In this document: in pieces, positions 1 to 13,194 of the stretch
How positions within the stretch are numbered: the stretch's first letter is position 1
Layout: each line of letters starts with the position of its first letter
Assembly: GCA_036925085.1 (NCBI GenBank)
Contig: JAUPFP010000018.1
Location: forward strand, 2,985,885 to 3,049,884
From: Brachycybe producta
Taxonomy: Eukaryota; Arthropoda; Diplopoda; Playtdesmida; Andrognathidae
Length of the DNA: 64,000 nucleotides
Direction of reading: 5' to 3'
Notes under the pieces: generated by a model
Databases searched by the model: none
What the model saw: the letters and a program-made list of their open reading frames with translations, nothing else
Told to the model about the DNA's origin: nothing
Made by a program: the position numbers and the translations under genes

Positions 1-204
1 ACGGGTGGTTACTCAGCACCCCTTGGCATTTTTGGATTTTACAATTTTCTCCAACTGTGCACTATGAACTAGTTGAGCGCTTAACTGAATGATGATGTCA
101 CGTAAAATATTGTGGTTTGCACAATATAGCCTCTAACAAGCTCATATGACAATGGTCTTCTTAATGGGTGGGGGGTCGCACAAAAAAAATACCCACGAGC
201 TGCT

Positions 205-372
205 ACAGGCAATTAGAAATCGGGACAAACTTCAAATTGGTTTGTTGTGTGGTTTGAAGTTGAAAAGGTCGGAGCATGTGACGTCAGACTACAAAACCAA
301 CCAGTTAGAAGTTGCATTTGTCATAAAAAGAGCGGAGCCAACTTCTGTTTGTCCCGATTTCTAATTTCGTGT
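205..372. mobile_element. MITE-A copy 1 (MULE-like, palindromic)
   Basis: The tips read ACAGGCAATTAGAAATCGGG at the left and its degenerate inverse at the right (ending CGTGT). The element is flanked by an exact 9-bp duplication, CGAGCTGCT, at 196-204 and 373-381. It carries GGGCGGAGC-like and CCAAT-like motifs inside. It is slightly shorter than its sisters and is non-coding. Confidence 0.85.
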
Positions 373-381
373 CGAGCTGCT

Positions 382-1637
382 AAGCACCACCTTAAGTTTT
401 TGAAAAGTAGGCTCCTACAATTGAGAACATCACCTATTCTGAAGTAACCTAAACCGAACTATCTATACCGGACCCTATCGTAACCTAAAATTAGTAACAG
501 ATTCTGACAAGCAAATTCAGAAATGTTTGCGATCTTTCAAAATATTAATAATCTAGACATAACACGAATAAGAGTCAGATAACAAAGCAAAATAATGTGA
601 CTTCTGTGTTACACAATTAGCTAGAACTTTACCAACACCGGGTATTTAAGAGGTTTAACCAAACCTATCAGTAAACTATCAGTTTTCTGCAAGAGAAATA
701 AAATAAGTAAAGTCACGAACCTTGAATTCTTTTGATTCACAACTAGAACGAAAGCCCGTCTTGGACGGATGTGATAGTCTCACATAATATCTCAGATTGA
801 GAACATTTCGCGATATACAGTACATATTTCGAGTAAATACTTTGCTTGATCCTGATATAAGTCTGCCTTCCTTGTGTTTGAAAAAATGAATACACAAAAA
901 CTCCAGCCAGTCGCCTTGAACCAAGAACCTCTCACTTCTCTGCCAAAGACATAACTAATTTTGCTACCAATGTAAATTGTGAGAACAAAGGTGACCTCTA
1001 CCATAACCCACATGGATTAATTTATTCTTTAGAAGAAAAAAAACGTGATGCAATAAAGCAAGCTTTCCTATTTGCCAACTTTATATGTTCAGGGGGTTCT
1101 GGAGAAATTTGATAATTTTTCACAAAAAAAATGGGGTAAACAGAGGAAAATTGAAAATTCTAACACAGCCTACCAAGAAGCTCATCTAAAGATGTGTGTA
1201 CTGGTTAATTTTCACCATTCGAGTGTATACATGTAGTTTCCGAGAACATTCTTGTACAAAAGGAACGAGCGAAGGAGAGATAGAGAGAGAGACAAGCCCT
1301 TAGCAAATTTTGATATTAGAAGATGTCACACAAACACGGTTCACAGAAATTCTATTTACAGAAAGAAAAAATGAGATTTTTTAGGACTGTTAAAATGCCT
1401 TAGAAAACATACATTAAAGTAGTGTAATTTGCATTTCTTTTTCATTCAAGAATTTTTTTTTTTACTGTGAAAAATTCACCCTATGAGATTGGTACTACTT
1501 TCGTTAAAAAAGATAATACGAAAATTAAAATTTTTTTTTTTTTTCTGAGTAGAATTTGGCTGTATATTTCAAATTATTAGATGACTTCAAAATCATTAAC
1601 ACTGAATACAACAAAGCCAAGAAGTAACAACAACCTT
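382..1637. other. Gene-free AT-rich stretch
   Basis: No coding signal, inverted repeat or recognisable element is visible. Short open frames on the minus strand lack any family resemblance. Confidence 0.5.
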
Positions 1638-1940
1638 ATACCTAGTACACACCTCATAATTTAAATGCATTTAAATAATGAACGTATTCTACAGAGCCCT
1701 ATGTGATGGGCAAACAAACAATATGTCGAATGCAATTTATTCAGTTAATAATCTGAAAATATTGAGTTAATACTTAAATATAATATAGAAACTAATGACA
1801 AAATATTGATTTAGTATTTCAATTTAAAATATTAATAATGAAGTGAATTTTTATTTCGTTCATGTCCTTAACTGAATTCCGTATAATTCACCAAAACACA
1901 TTTAATTTGGATTCCTTTAACTCATGTGTGTACAAGGTAT
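1638..1940. mobile_element. MITE-D copy 1, uninterrupted reference copy
   Basis: A 303-bp element with inverted tips ATACCTAGTACACACCTCAT and ATACCTTGTACACACATGAG. It is AT-rich and non-coding. It shows the empty sites of two Helitron insertions elsewhere in the window. Confidence 0.8.
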
Positions 1941-2208
1941 ATTAGTCATAAGGGCCTATTTAACAGACAAGAGGCAACGCAGGTCTTAAATATCTGATTT
2001 GCAAACTTTTTGATGATATTTTCTGACTCTCAGAATGTAACCCATTCACTGAGAGCTTATCAGTTTAAACATGTAGTTTCATAAATAATAGACAGTATCT
2101 TTTATATCTTTCAAACGAGAGAATTGGTGATTATCATGACATCTATTTAAGAAGTGACTGCTTTAAAAAAAAAAACCTTCTGCCCCAAACTAGTTTATCC
2201 CACTTAGT

Positions 2209-2596
2209 AGCTGTGTCCATACTCTTGCGCTTTCATCTTCCTTCTGCACTTTCACGTTCCTGTTCATTTTTTTTCCAAACTGCATTCGTCAAAGGCATGC
2301 CTTTTGGTACATGTCATTTATTGCATGCCTCCACTTGTCCTAACATTCAACTTCAAACATTGAACGACTACTGACGGACAGTCAGTAGTCGTTCAATATG
2401 TTTGAAGTTGAATGCAATGTTGAACAGAAAATCCACTTACTTGTTCGGAATCACGAGCACTACTGCATGTGTTACGGTTTTCGACACCGTTCAACATGTT
2501 TAAGGCATGCGCTAAAGGATGCGTCACTTTCGTCAAACGCATGCGTCATACCTGTGTGCTAAATGCAAGCAAAAGCGCACTAGTGTGGACACAGCT
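2209..2596. mobile_element. Inverted-repeat element K with internal hairpin
   Basis: The tips AGCTGTGTCCATACTCTTGC and GCACTAGTGTGGACACAGCT are inverse. Inside, 2344-2375 and 2381-2414 form a nearly perfect 32-bp stem around GGACA. Confidence 0.7.
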
Positions 2597-3010
2597 AATT
2601 AGAATCCCTCATATCAATCAAGAAACTAAAAATTAAACAAAAAGTATGAATCATTTTTGACAAAGTTGTTCTTGTTGAACAAACAGCAATGTACTACATG
2701 ATAAATGTTTAATACAATACAAAAATAATATAAAATCATATGGATATTTCTATTCTGCTGAATGCTTTTATCATCTTTTTAACAGTAAATAAGCTACTCA
2801 GATGGCTACCATGCAGTACCTGTTTTGGGTATGCATTTTTTTTATTAATCTTGCTGATTAATAAAAAAAATGCGAGCAAAAAATAAGAGCAAGTTCCAGT
2901 GTCACAAGAAGTCGTACTTGTGTCTGTTGTTTGCCTTCCTTCAGGCAGTGAAAGTTGTACAGAACGTCGTATACTGACATTGTGAGTAGACCTTGCCACC
3001 TGTGGAGGGC

Positions 3011-3215
3011 ACTTGCAATTAGAAATTGGGACAAACAGAAGTTGGCTCCGCCCTTTTTATGACGAACGCAACTTCTAATTGGTTGGTTATGTAGTTAACG
3101 TCACAGGCTCCGCTCTTTTCAACGTCGAACCACACAACAAACCAATTAGAAGTTGGCGGTCGTCATAAAAAAGTTCCGAGCAAACATCTGTTTGTCCCGA
3201 TTTCTAATTGCCTGT
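3011..3215. mobile_element. MITE-A copy 2
   Basis: This is a 205-bp palindromic copy with 9-bp flanks GTGGAGGGC (3002-3010) and GTGGAGGAC (3216-3224), one mismatch. The left tip has decayed to ACTTGCAATT. Confidence 0.85.
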
Positions 3216-3409
3216 GTGGAGGACAATCCTCCATTCGGAAGAACTGTCCTCCCGACAGGTCCTCAATTGTGTGGAGGACATGTTTGCCTTTGTGGAGGAT
3301 GGTCCTGGTGTGTTCTATTTTTCACCAAGGTGAATTATTTCATAAAACTTCAAATTTTAACCCCAATGGAAACAAGGCCTTAAATGCAAAAAAAAAAAAA
3401 ATTAGATTT

Positions 3410-4139
3410 AAGGGTAGTACACACCGGGATTCTTTGTTGCGATACATTGTTGTGGGGCTGAATCGCGGCTGAATCTCGTCTGTTGCGATTCTGTCCCGCA
3501 ACAATGTTGAAATGTTTCGGGCTGAATCGCGTCAGCTCAGATTCATGTTTTTTGAGTCCCATCGAAATGGGAAACATTTCAACATTGTTGCGGGACATTT
3601 CATAGTGTGGAGTCTGTGGACGTCTTTTGAAACATGAACAAAGACTCAAAGGGCTCAGCTTGCTTTTAATTATTAAAGACGTCTTTTTCAGTGGTCCACG
3701 TCGTTTTTTAAGTCTAGTACTAGACTTAAAAAAAGATGTGGACCACTGAAAATATTGTTAAACTACATGTAATTGAGGACCTCCTGTAGAAATTGTGTTT
3801 GTGGGAAGTTATGGTCTTTGACTACAAAGGCAAATAAAATAAATGAAATTTAGAAATCCTGCCCCATCTTCCAATTTCAGGGCGTCCAAAAGGCTTAAAC
3901 CGAACGTGCTCTCAGCTGAGAAGAGCTTGTGTGCCCACCACCACTTCTGCTTTCATTTGCCTCTCATTATGAATCACCGCGTAGGCCAGGCCCATATTGC
4001 AAGGGCCACTTCGCTGGTGATATTTACATGGTGAAAGCAAGAAGGAGGAAGAAACACTCATTGTAGGTGTGGACAAGGAACAACGTTGCGGGTCTGGATC
4101 GCGTCAGTTGCGATTCTGCCCCGGTGTGTACTAGGCTTA
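3410..4139. mobile_element. Inverted-repeat element E, copy 1
   Basis: The tips GGTAGTACACACCGGGATTC and CCCCGGTGTGTACTAGGCTT are inverse. The interior repeats GCAACAATGTTGAAATGTTT and GAATCGCGTCAG words in both orientations. About 730 bp, non-coding. Confidence 0.72.
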
Positions 4140-4756
4140 AGAATGTTGATGCCAAAGGTATAGCATTGGATTCAATGGGGTTTGTGTGGTCTGCAAAAGA
4201 ACCAAATCGGCGTCTTAACAATAATGTGAAAGTGATTAATTTCACACAAAAAAAAGTTTTTTTTTATGCCAATAAACAACCCCGGAAACATTAAAACCTT
4301 CAACAGATACCATCTTTTGCAACACCACGACGCAGGGCCATAGCCAGCTACCGCCAGCAGCCGCTGTGACCGCAAGGGGCGCAGGAGGTGCAACCATGAC
4401 TTAGCTACGCCACTGCCAAGACAATTTCTGATTTCATAATAGGTAATATGTCCAAAGGTGGAAAGAACTCCTTCCACTGACCATACAGCAGCAGTTAGTA
4501 ATTGGTTAACACAAGAAAGGCCAAAAGCCTGAAGCTCTGATGTCATTTTTGAAGCTTTGCAGACTGCTTTGCCGCTTAGCTAGAGAGTAATATAAACCAA
4601 GCCTAAGTCAGCTAACTCCAATATTCTTATGCCGAACAACAGAAGACAGAAGGCTGGATTTTATACATGAAGACAATTTATTTGACTTGAAACAAGAAAC
4701 GTTTAGAAAATATTGGAGATTAAAAGTTGAAAAGCAACAAGAATTGTTAAAATTCG

Positions 4757-4995
4757 AAAATGGCCAAAAGTCGAAAAATATTTAAATATTCTGAAAGCTC
4801 TACAAATACCTCAGGAGTGCGCAACTGGCTTCAAAGTCTCAAAAGGCTTCGAAACGCACAAGGAATCAAGAATTTTTTTAAATTCGAAAAATGGTTCAAA
4901 AGCCAAGACTTTAGTTTTTTTTTTTTTTTTTCAAAAAATGGCCAAAAGTCGAAAAATATTTAAATATTCTAAAAACTCCAAAAATGTTTCAGGAG
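4757..4995 (+). repeat. Direct repeat, period about 178 bp
   Basis: AAAATGGCCAAAAGTCGAAA at 4757 recurs at 4935, each followed by TATTTAAATATTCT. A diverged third unit (GAAAAATGGTTCAAAAGCC) lies near 4886. Confidence 0.65.
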
Positions 4996-5894
4996 CAGTC
5001 AAATTTGGATTCCTCATCCAAAATCAATATATTGAGTAGTAAGTTTTATTTGGTTTGGACAAGAAATACCTATTTTATGGGCAAAATTGTGTTACCTCAA
5101 CAAGCAAATTTGACAGAATTTAAGCAAGCGTTTTCCCTTACTGTACACATCATGACATTGAAAGTGATTCTTCCCACTTTTTAAGCGTTATTGCTCAACA
5201 TATGTGTTGAAAACATTAATATTTGCAACAAATTGTCATTATGAGACTTATTATTTAGAACTCTTAGGCGTACCGTGTAGCCTACATTTATAGGTTTCCT
5301 GTCGTTTTCAATTTCAAGTCGTTTTAAGTAATTAGCTTTCTTCATTAACGAATTATGACTTTGTTGGTCACGACGGCCACTTTCAAAGATGGCGACGAAC
5401 GCACACGTGCTACAGGTGGGGACTTTTAGTGGTATGTTCAGGACATCAAAATCCATGTTTGTGCCAAAATTAGTTTCATTTGGAATATCTCTAAGGTTAA
5501 ACCCCAAAGTTCCTGTGCTAACAGCATGGTAGTGGGAAAGTCGCAGGAACGCAGGACGCGGGACAGGGATTGCGTCTCCAGATCACCACGGGATCCTGCA
5601 GGAGACACTAGAGGAAGTCATCACCATGTGTACACCACCGAAATACGTCATAAACTGACGTTACGTGGCTGAAAATGTTTCCAACTCTTGACGGGACTCT
5701 CCCGTGCGATCCCTTGGCGGTCTGGGCAGGCAATCTCGATCGCGTGTCCCGCTACTTTTCCACTACCGCTCCCGTGTCCGACATTGGTTTTGAGTGTTCC
5801 TTTAAATTCAAGTGTAAACCAGGTTACAAATACACCTGTCACGTTCCTATTATTTAATAATATTTGCAATGCTCAGGAAAACAGGCCTTGAAGA

Positions 5895-6460
5895 GACCAT
5901 TACCTCCAGAAATATTTTATCAAAATATTGTCAAGAATTATTTAACGATTACCAAAACAATTTTTAAAATTTAAAATATGTCAATAAAACCATAAAAAAA
6001 TTAAACATGAAGTGACTTTTTCTGAGTTACCAAACGACGCCATTTTCAATTTCCAAAAATGCAAGTCTCCCCCTCCCCCCCCCCATTTTTTGGGAAAGGT
6101 TGCCTGCCACCTTACATTTCCAGAATTCCTTAATGAAATATAGGTATTCCCTATTCCTATTCCACTCAAGACAACCTTTCATGTGGAATAATTCAAATAT
6201 TAAATCCATGGTACTTTGAAATGAAAGTAATCTGAGCTGGTGACAACACATCAGAATTCGAGTAGAGGAGTAGACTTTGGGAAGTTTTGTTGCCAACGTC
6301 TGTTGTTTGGTGTCGCATCTATCTGATAAACTTCATTTACAGGAAGTCAACTGATTTTTAATGTTTAAATTATATTAATGACTTATTTTAAATTTTAAAA
6401 ATCATTTTGGTAATCATTGAATAATTCTTGACAATATTTTGACAAGAAATTACTGTTCCA
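5895..6460. mobile_element. Inverted-repeat element Q
   Basis: The left arm TCAAAATATTGTCAAGAATT (5921) pairs with AATTCTTGACAATATTTTGA (6421), and the arms extend about 80 bp. The CTTTTTCTGAGTTACCAAAC and G/C-run segment near 6013-6085 recurs inverted at 50215-50300. Confidence 0.7.
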
Positions 6461-7647
6461 CCAACAATTAAAGCACGCTTCAGAAACAAAATTATTTTTG
6501 TATCATGGCAGTAATATTTACAGGAATTAAAATTGAGAGAGAAAAGAAAATAATGTTGTATTTATAAAAAAAAAAAAAATTCACACATCAAAACACTGGT
6601 CGTTAACTATTTTCAATTTCCAAACCAAACAATATCAAATGTTACGACAAACTAACAAATTAACAATAATTAATAAACAAATAATACCCTGAACGTGAAG
6701 AGAATGTTTCTGAGATCAAACTCGAATAAGTTTCAAATTAGTTGACTGAAATCGTTGTGTGTTTTCCCTCCGAAAACCCTTTTCGGTGCAAGCCACCCCA
6801 TTCCACCCTCGCAGGCCATTTGTTTTTGTTGTTTTTTAAAAAAAAGAAAATCAGTGACAAAATGAACATAAAAAGGACATAATGACTGATTTGAAATTTG
6901 GAGGATTATTAGGGCAAGGCAGATCAGAGCAAATGTGGTGCTGACACACAATGTCAAAAAAAAAATTACAATACAACAAACAACACAAGAAAAAAATATA
7001 CATTTAATAAAAAAAAAAAACATTCAAAGAAGAAAAAAAAGACAGCAAAATTAAAGAGAGACAAAAAAAAATATGTATTGCTTATGATTTTCCTACCTTG
7101 ACCGCCAAGTTGTGTGCCTGACGTTGACGGTTGAGATAAGCCATCTGAATGTAATCCTGTTAATGTGTCGTGGAGCCTTGTTCTGTCCGATGACTGTTTG
7201 GCAAAACAAAATACAATACAATCAGCAAAGGTTGACCGACATTCTTAGAAATTATTATATTAAAAAAAATCAAGTGATGAATAGGGTATAATCTCGTCAC
7301 CGTCTTTTACGTGTTAAAAAAAAAAAAAAAGTCTGGACTTTGAAATTGATTTGACCAGTAGATACAAACGATAATTTCGTATAAAAAAAATTGTTAATTA
7401 CACATGGTCAACAATAACCAGGAATAATAAGTCCATCAACTGGTAACTTAATACAATAATGATGAAAATACCAAGATTTACATGTAGGCCTACAACGTTT
7501 ACATGAGAGAAATGAACCACTAAACTTTTAACGACATAAAATTAAACTACTAATTCTTGAAAGTGTTTATATGCATAAAATTACGTTATTAAATTAGAGT
7601 GACCTTCAAACACAATGTCATCACAAAGTTTGATAATGGGGTAGCTA
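6461..7647. other. Gene-free stretch with A-runs
   Basis: Many A homopolymers and no coding signal. The 96-codon minus-strand frame near 6733-7023 is phenylalanine-rich translation of A-runs. Confidence 0.5.
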
Positions 7648-7854
7648 AGAGGCAATTAGAAAACGGGACGAACAGAAGTTGGCTCCGCCCTTTTTATGAC
7701 GACCGGCCACTTCTAATTGGTTTGTTGTGTGGTTCGACGTCACATGCTCCGCCCCTTTTCAACGTCGAACCACACAACAAACCAATTAGAAGTTGGCGGT
7801 CGTCATAAAAAGGGCGGAGCCAACTTCTGTTTGTCCCGATTTCTAATTGCCTGT
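7648..7854. mobile_element. MITE-A copy 3
   Basis: This is a full-length palindromic copy with internal GC boxes and CCAATTAG. The flanks do not show a clear duplication, so they have probably mutated or one end was lost. Confidence 0.8.
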
Positions 7855-8920
7855 AGAAAAGAAACATATTTATTGCCAAAAAAATGAATTCCAATTTGCT
7901 TTTTTTTTTTTTTTTGTGATTTCAAATGCTTCTTTCTGATTGGTGGGAATATTTTGAGAGCGGAAAAAAGTTTAGCTTTTTGTTCCAACTAGTTTTTAAT
8001 GAATTTTCCGTTCACTTTTTTATGGAAAATTTTCTCATTTAAATATTCTGTTGTGATTTTCTGATCGCGGAATTCCGCGTGTGTGTTCCAGGCTTAAGAG
8101 ACGAGAAAAGTTAAAAATTCGATTGAAAAACTTCAAAATGAACTTTATTGCTTTCTTTTACAACATGTCCATTTAAAAAAAAAATGATAAGACCTTGATA
8201 GGAACAACACAAATGTTTCAGGTGTTTTACAGTAGCAAGCAACAAAAAAAAACAAGTTTTGTATTAAAAACCTTTCTTTTTAGTAAAAATTACTTAAAAA
8301 AAATACAGGAACACGTTATTGTAGAAAAAAAAAAAAAACACGCATACATTTTTATATTCTTGAGCATAAATTTCCACTCTTTCTTTATAGAGCTACAAAT
8401 ACCTATGAAACTAATAACTCAATAGATTTCAAACAGGTTACATTTTTGTGGTTAAACAAATTCAAATGAAAAAATACTAGGAAAACGGAAAATTTAATTA
8501 TGCTGCAACAGCGCAGACAAAAATGTAGAAAAAATTCTATTAGACGCCCACCATATTACTCAGCTTCGAAAAAAGATTTTTTTAAAAAAAAAATAACCCC
8601 ACCCTTTTTTTCAAAATGAAATCAAGTTTGAACACTCAATAAAGTGGAAGAGTACATGTACAGTATGTAAAGAAATTAGGTAGACTTTTAAGATAGACAG
8701 GTACCGTGCACACGTGATGCGCCTCACCAACAGCACCATCCAATTACCGAAAAAAAAATACACTTTTGTTACGAAAACAAACAACAATAAACTAAGACTG
8801 GGTCCGCATCAAGCTGACAAAAGTGCAATAGCAGTTCAAAACACAACAAAAATGTCAACAAAAAAAAAAAAAAAAAAAAAAAAAGAAGGCAGATTAATTA
8901 TGAAAACAAAACGTGCACAT

Positions 8921-8980
8921 TGCCTGTGTAAAAACAGGTTTACTGCCGCTGCTGGCAGTAAACCTGTTTTTACACAGGCA
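8921..8980. repeat. Perfect 27-bp hairpin with 6-nt loop
   Basis: The arms 8921-8947 and 8954-8980 are exact inverse complements around the loop GCTGCT. The outer seven bases of each arm (TGCCTGT / ACAGGCA) equal a MITE-A tip. Confidence 0.9.
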
Positions 8981-9177
8981 ATTAGAAATCGGGACAAACA
9001 GAAGTTGGCTCCGCCCTTTTTCATGGCGACCAGCAACTTCTAATTGGTTTGTGTGGTTCGACGTTGAAAAGGGCGGAGCATGTAACGTCAGACTACATAA
9101 CCAACCAATTAGCAGTTGCATTCGTCATAAAAAGGGGCGGAGCCAACTTCTGTTCGTCCCGATTTCTAATTGCCTGT
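8974..9177. mobile_element. MITE-A copy 4, abutting a perfect hairpin
   Basis: Full-length copy with both tips (ACAGGCAATTAG and inverse). Its left tip is the end of a 27-bp perfect inverted repeat (8921-8980) described separately. No convincing 9-bp duplication is visible. Confidence 0.8.
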
Positions 9178-9364
9178 GGTGTTACCGCTTTGTGACGTCC
9201 ATAACCTAAATAAATTGCTGTTCAATTGAGCAGTTTATTTCTTACTGCAAATTTTGATTTTTGCTGCTACATAAAATAGCAGTAACCAATAAGATGATGA
9301 GAGAGGAGGTGACATCATAATCACATTTTTACATCTGATTTAGCAAAGGAACAAGATGACGGTT

Positions 9365-10004
9365 ATGCCTAGTTCTCACAACCTTCATGTAGCTCAGGCT
9401 AAGGACTTAGCCTATGTATACGGGTTGTGAGAACACACACTAGATGGTGGTCAATGTCAAATGTTAGCTTTGATTAGGTAGCCTTGGTTACCCATATGTA
9501 GCCTACACATTATTTAGTGTGAATGCAAAACAAAGTTAACTTGATCGTACGCCACCTGGTGGTCATAAATCTGAATAGAAAATGGCGTCATTCATTTTCT
9601 ATTTCCATTGTTAAATGTTTCAGTCTATTTGTTAATTTATTAAAACAATTTAAAATTATCAATTGATCTTTATTTAATAATTACATATTTCCATAAACTC
9701 TAAATCATCAACCTACCTACAATTAAAATATGTTGCATTTAGTGTGTTCAATGAAGACTCATGCAATTCAGTTTTGTTAGTATGGACAATATCAGCCATT
9801 TTCCCTCCAATTATGTATACATTGTGCAGGTTATACACAGCACAATGTCCACACATAATGGCCAGTGCCAAATTTGTAAAACTGAAATAAATATGCTGTA
9901 GTGAGCGCCACCTTTAGGCAGGTCACGAAGCGCACATGTGAACACAGTCGTTTAGCCGAGGCTATTTTAGCCCGAGCTACAAGAAGGTTGTGAGAACTAG
10001 GCAT
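9365..10004. mobile_element. Inverted-repeat element H
   Basis: The tips ATGCCTAGTTCTCACAACCT and AGGTTGTGAGAACTAGGCAT are exact inverses. A further internal GTTGTGAGAACACACAC lies near 9424-9440, so a shorter relative may be nested. The AT-rich interior is non-coding. Confidence 0.78.
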
Positions 10005-11282
10005 GATGCTCCACTTGGCTGTGGTCAAACTTTGTATAGTATATATGGGTAGCCTGTCCTAATGGTGTTGCGCAAACTATCCTTGTGACGGAAGACTATA
10101 CAAACTATTGCTTGTATAGTCTTCTTTATTTGTTCGCTTCTATTCGAAGTTCCAATATACTGTAGTATATACTTTATTGAATGCTCAGTTTTTCTTGGCT
10201 TTGTCCTCACTTGTGTTTTCATGCTAATTTCAAAACACTCCTAGCAACTGTATGCTGCTTATAATTCGTCATTTTACTCGAGTCTTATAGTTATTACAAA
10301 AGAAATAAAACTGACAATGTGTTTACAAACGTTTCTTCCACAATGTATAGTTATGGCAATAATTAGTGTTCGTGAACGCACTGCATGCTTTTCCAAACTG
10401 ACAATACACCTTCGGTTGCTTGGAGGGAGCTGTGATAAGTTCGCATACTTCATAATTTTATGACATTAATTGTAATGCCAAATTTTTAAATAATATTTTT
10501 TCGGCTAATTTTCGGACCGATTTCTACAAAATGAGCTTTTTTTTTTTTTACAAACCTCACATTCGTACGGTAAATAAATAAAACTTTAACATTTTTAAAG
10601 GTAACCGTCAACGACAGACAGTCGGTGACAGGAAGTTTAGTCGGTCAGAATGAATGGTATGGCTTTTTTACAGGGCAATGCACACGGGCCGACTAAATAG
10701 ACGGACTGACAAAAAAAAAAAGATGGGACATGTTTCATTTTTTTCCCCGACCATCGACCTAACTGTCGGTGTGGTCCGTAGGCGGTGGAATGGGATCCTG
10801 TACTCGACCGTGGACACGCACACGAACAACTATTTAGTGGGACAGGTTTATAGGTTTTTTTTACGTCATTTGAATGTTTCATCAACACTGGATCTCCCCC
10901 ATGATGGCAAGTTATCTTGCACAAAAGCGCAACCACCGACAAACGGACGATCGATCGTGTTGCTCTTGTATTTTTTACGCTTCAGACATCTGACAAGTCT
11001 GTCGGTCATGTGCACAGATCTTACTATAAGTTAGTCTGTTGCCGACTGTCTGTTGTTTGCAGTAATTATACCCTAAGATTGAAAAAAATTACACAACAAA
11101 ACATATAACGTACAAATTTATGAAAAAGTTCAAAAGTTTCAGCATGACTGGGAAGCGTCACTACTTTATAGTTATTGTTTGGGTAAGTTTCCTGGTAAAA
11201 AAAAAACAACAGTAGCGAAGCAGTGATTCTTTGGAATTAAGGGGAAACGTCAAATAAAAGAATCTCCATGAACCAAGCTCAG
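10005..11282. other. Gene-free stretch with GTCGGT-word foldback
   Basis: 10610-11050 holds scattered CTGTCGGT and inverse words and a GTGCACA/TGCACAC pair, probably another decayed inverted-repeat element. The overlapping open frames on both strands reflect this symmetry. Confidence 0.45.
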
Positions 11283-11640
11283 CGTCGTCACTAGGGTTGG
11301 TGTCACCCAGTGCGGTTACTCATAGTGTCACCCCTCCCAACTTCTTCCATGGACCTCCTCCGAGTCCTCCTGCACCAGGCCAAACAGAATCCTTAGTAAT
11401 GTGGGTAAATTTAGGCCCTAAATTTACAAATTATCATGTTTTGTTGTTTTTTTTTTTCATGCTAACGAAAAGGCGTCTACGTCAATGACGTAACGTCATT
11501 TCTATTCTAGCGTAAAATATATTAAATACAAAAATATATTATTAAACAACACTTTTACAAGTACGCATGAGAACAACGTGTGTAAACCCCTGTGATTGGT
11601 GTTACCCGGTGCAGTCCGCACCCTTTAGTGACACCACTGA
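11283..11640. mobile_element. GTCACTAGGG inverted-repeat element
   Basis: The ends GTCGTCACTAGGGTTGGTGT and CACCCTTTAGTGACACCACT pair, and each is followed inward by a CACCCAGTGCGG-like word. Confidence 0.55.
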
Positions 11641-12261
11641 CCTAGCCACTGTTCTACAGTTCAATGAAATTTTGCTTGGCATTCATTCGCTCAAACTGAA
11701 AAAAAAATACTACTACAACTAGTATGCAGGAGGGCTCCAACTGAAATGCTTGTTAATCAAAATATTCCGATTCGTTCCGTTCCGATCCGATGTAGTGTTT
11801 TCGACAAGCTCAAACATTGACATTTTACGAGGGCCCGTTTAGGCCTGCGGTAGATCTATCTGGAAGCTTTGACAAACTTCATGCATGCATGACTAGTTTG
11901 CAGTGACTAGTAGTGACCAAGTGGAATTCGGGGTTTTAGAGAGGAGTTTCCGCAAAACGATTTTTCACAATAAAAATTTGCTAGAAAAAGTGATTTAATA
12001 TTTGAAAACACTTAATTCATTCTGAAGGTTTTCTTGGTATTTTTCATCAGCACAGTAACCATTGTTTAAGGTGGCTGAATAGTTATTTCTTTTCTTTTCT
12101 ATAGAAGGTCTCTCTTCCGTCCACCTGCGATTTCGAGAAAATTTATGTTTTTCAAGCGAACGTTTTTCAAGAGAAACATTACCGGAAAAAAAAAAACGTC
12201 AAAATGTTTTAGAACCTCAAATAGTTGGTGATAATGTTATTTTTTTCTAGAAGTGGGACAA

Positions 12262-12675
12262 ATCTTAAATTTTCTCGAATCCGAATCCTAAAAGGTTCTC
12301 GAATCCCTCGAATCGTTTATATTATAATCCTATATTATTCATTAAGAAGATACAAATAAATGAAATAATATTAAATATTAAATTATTAATAAACTGAAAA
12401 CATTATGTGGCACTCAGGGTCGCCACAAGGTGATCCATTGGTGATCCGGGTACAACACCGAAATTGCAACAATCGCCGTTTTTTTTGTTAGTGAACGCTC
12501 TTCTATTGGACGTCAATTGAATTTAAAACTAATTTTACCAATGATTTTTTAGTTTTTTTTTTTTTTTTCAGCTTAGTATTTGAAAGATTCGAAAAACGAA
12601 AAAATCGTAAGGATTCGAGTTTTCGAATCTCGAATATTTTTCAAAATTCGTGAGATCCGAGAATTCGAATGTCCC
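12262..12675. mobile_element. TTCGAATC inverted-repeat element M, copy 1
   Basis: Both ends carry ATTCGAG/CTCGAATCC words. The centre has GTGATCCGGGTACAACACCG and GAACGCTCTTCTATTGGACG. About 410 bp, non-coding. Confidence 0.68.
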
Positions 12676-13194
12676 CCCCCCCAATCCCTAAAAATAAAAC
12701 TTTTATGACAATGTTAGAAAAATACGAATATAGTTTTTCATGAAATGTCAATGGAAAACCTAAAAAAACGGGTCACTTTCAAACTGAACTATAAAAATGT
12801 TTATTTTTTTTTTTAAATATTGACAAGAAGAAAAAAAAACGTTTATGGCACCCCAATCTTCTAACATAAAAGAAACATCTACTCAGCTACCGTAAGTCAA
12901 AACAGAATGAAAAACATATAAATTGCATTTATAAAATATGAATCTACTCTTTTCAAATATCAAATCAATTTTCCCTATAGTATATATTATAGCACAGTAA
13001 TGTTTGAGTTTGAGCTTAAAATTACAACGAAAATTATGAAAATGAACAACAAAAAAAAAGAAAAATGGCAGCACCGTTTCACGAATCACATCTCATCATC
13101 AATATTACATTTACAGCTAAAGAAAAACGTCTCTAATTTGCCAGAGGTTAGGCCCTATAGGGTGGTCTCATGATTCGAAAGTACATTAGATCGG

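Noticed and set aside
10654..11034. 126-codon plus-strand frame
   Set aside because: No recognisable domain, overlaps a minus-strand frame in a region of inverse GTCGGT words, and contains lysine runs from A homopolymers.
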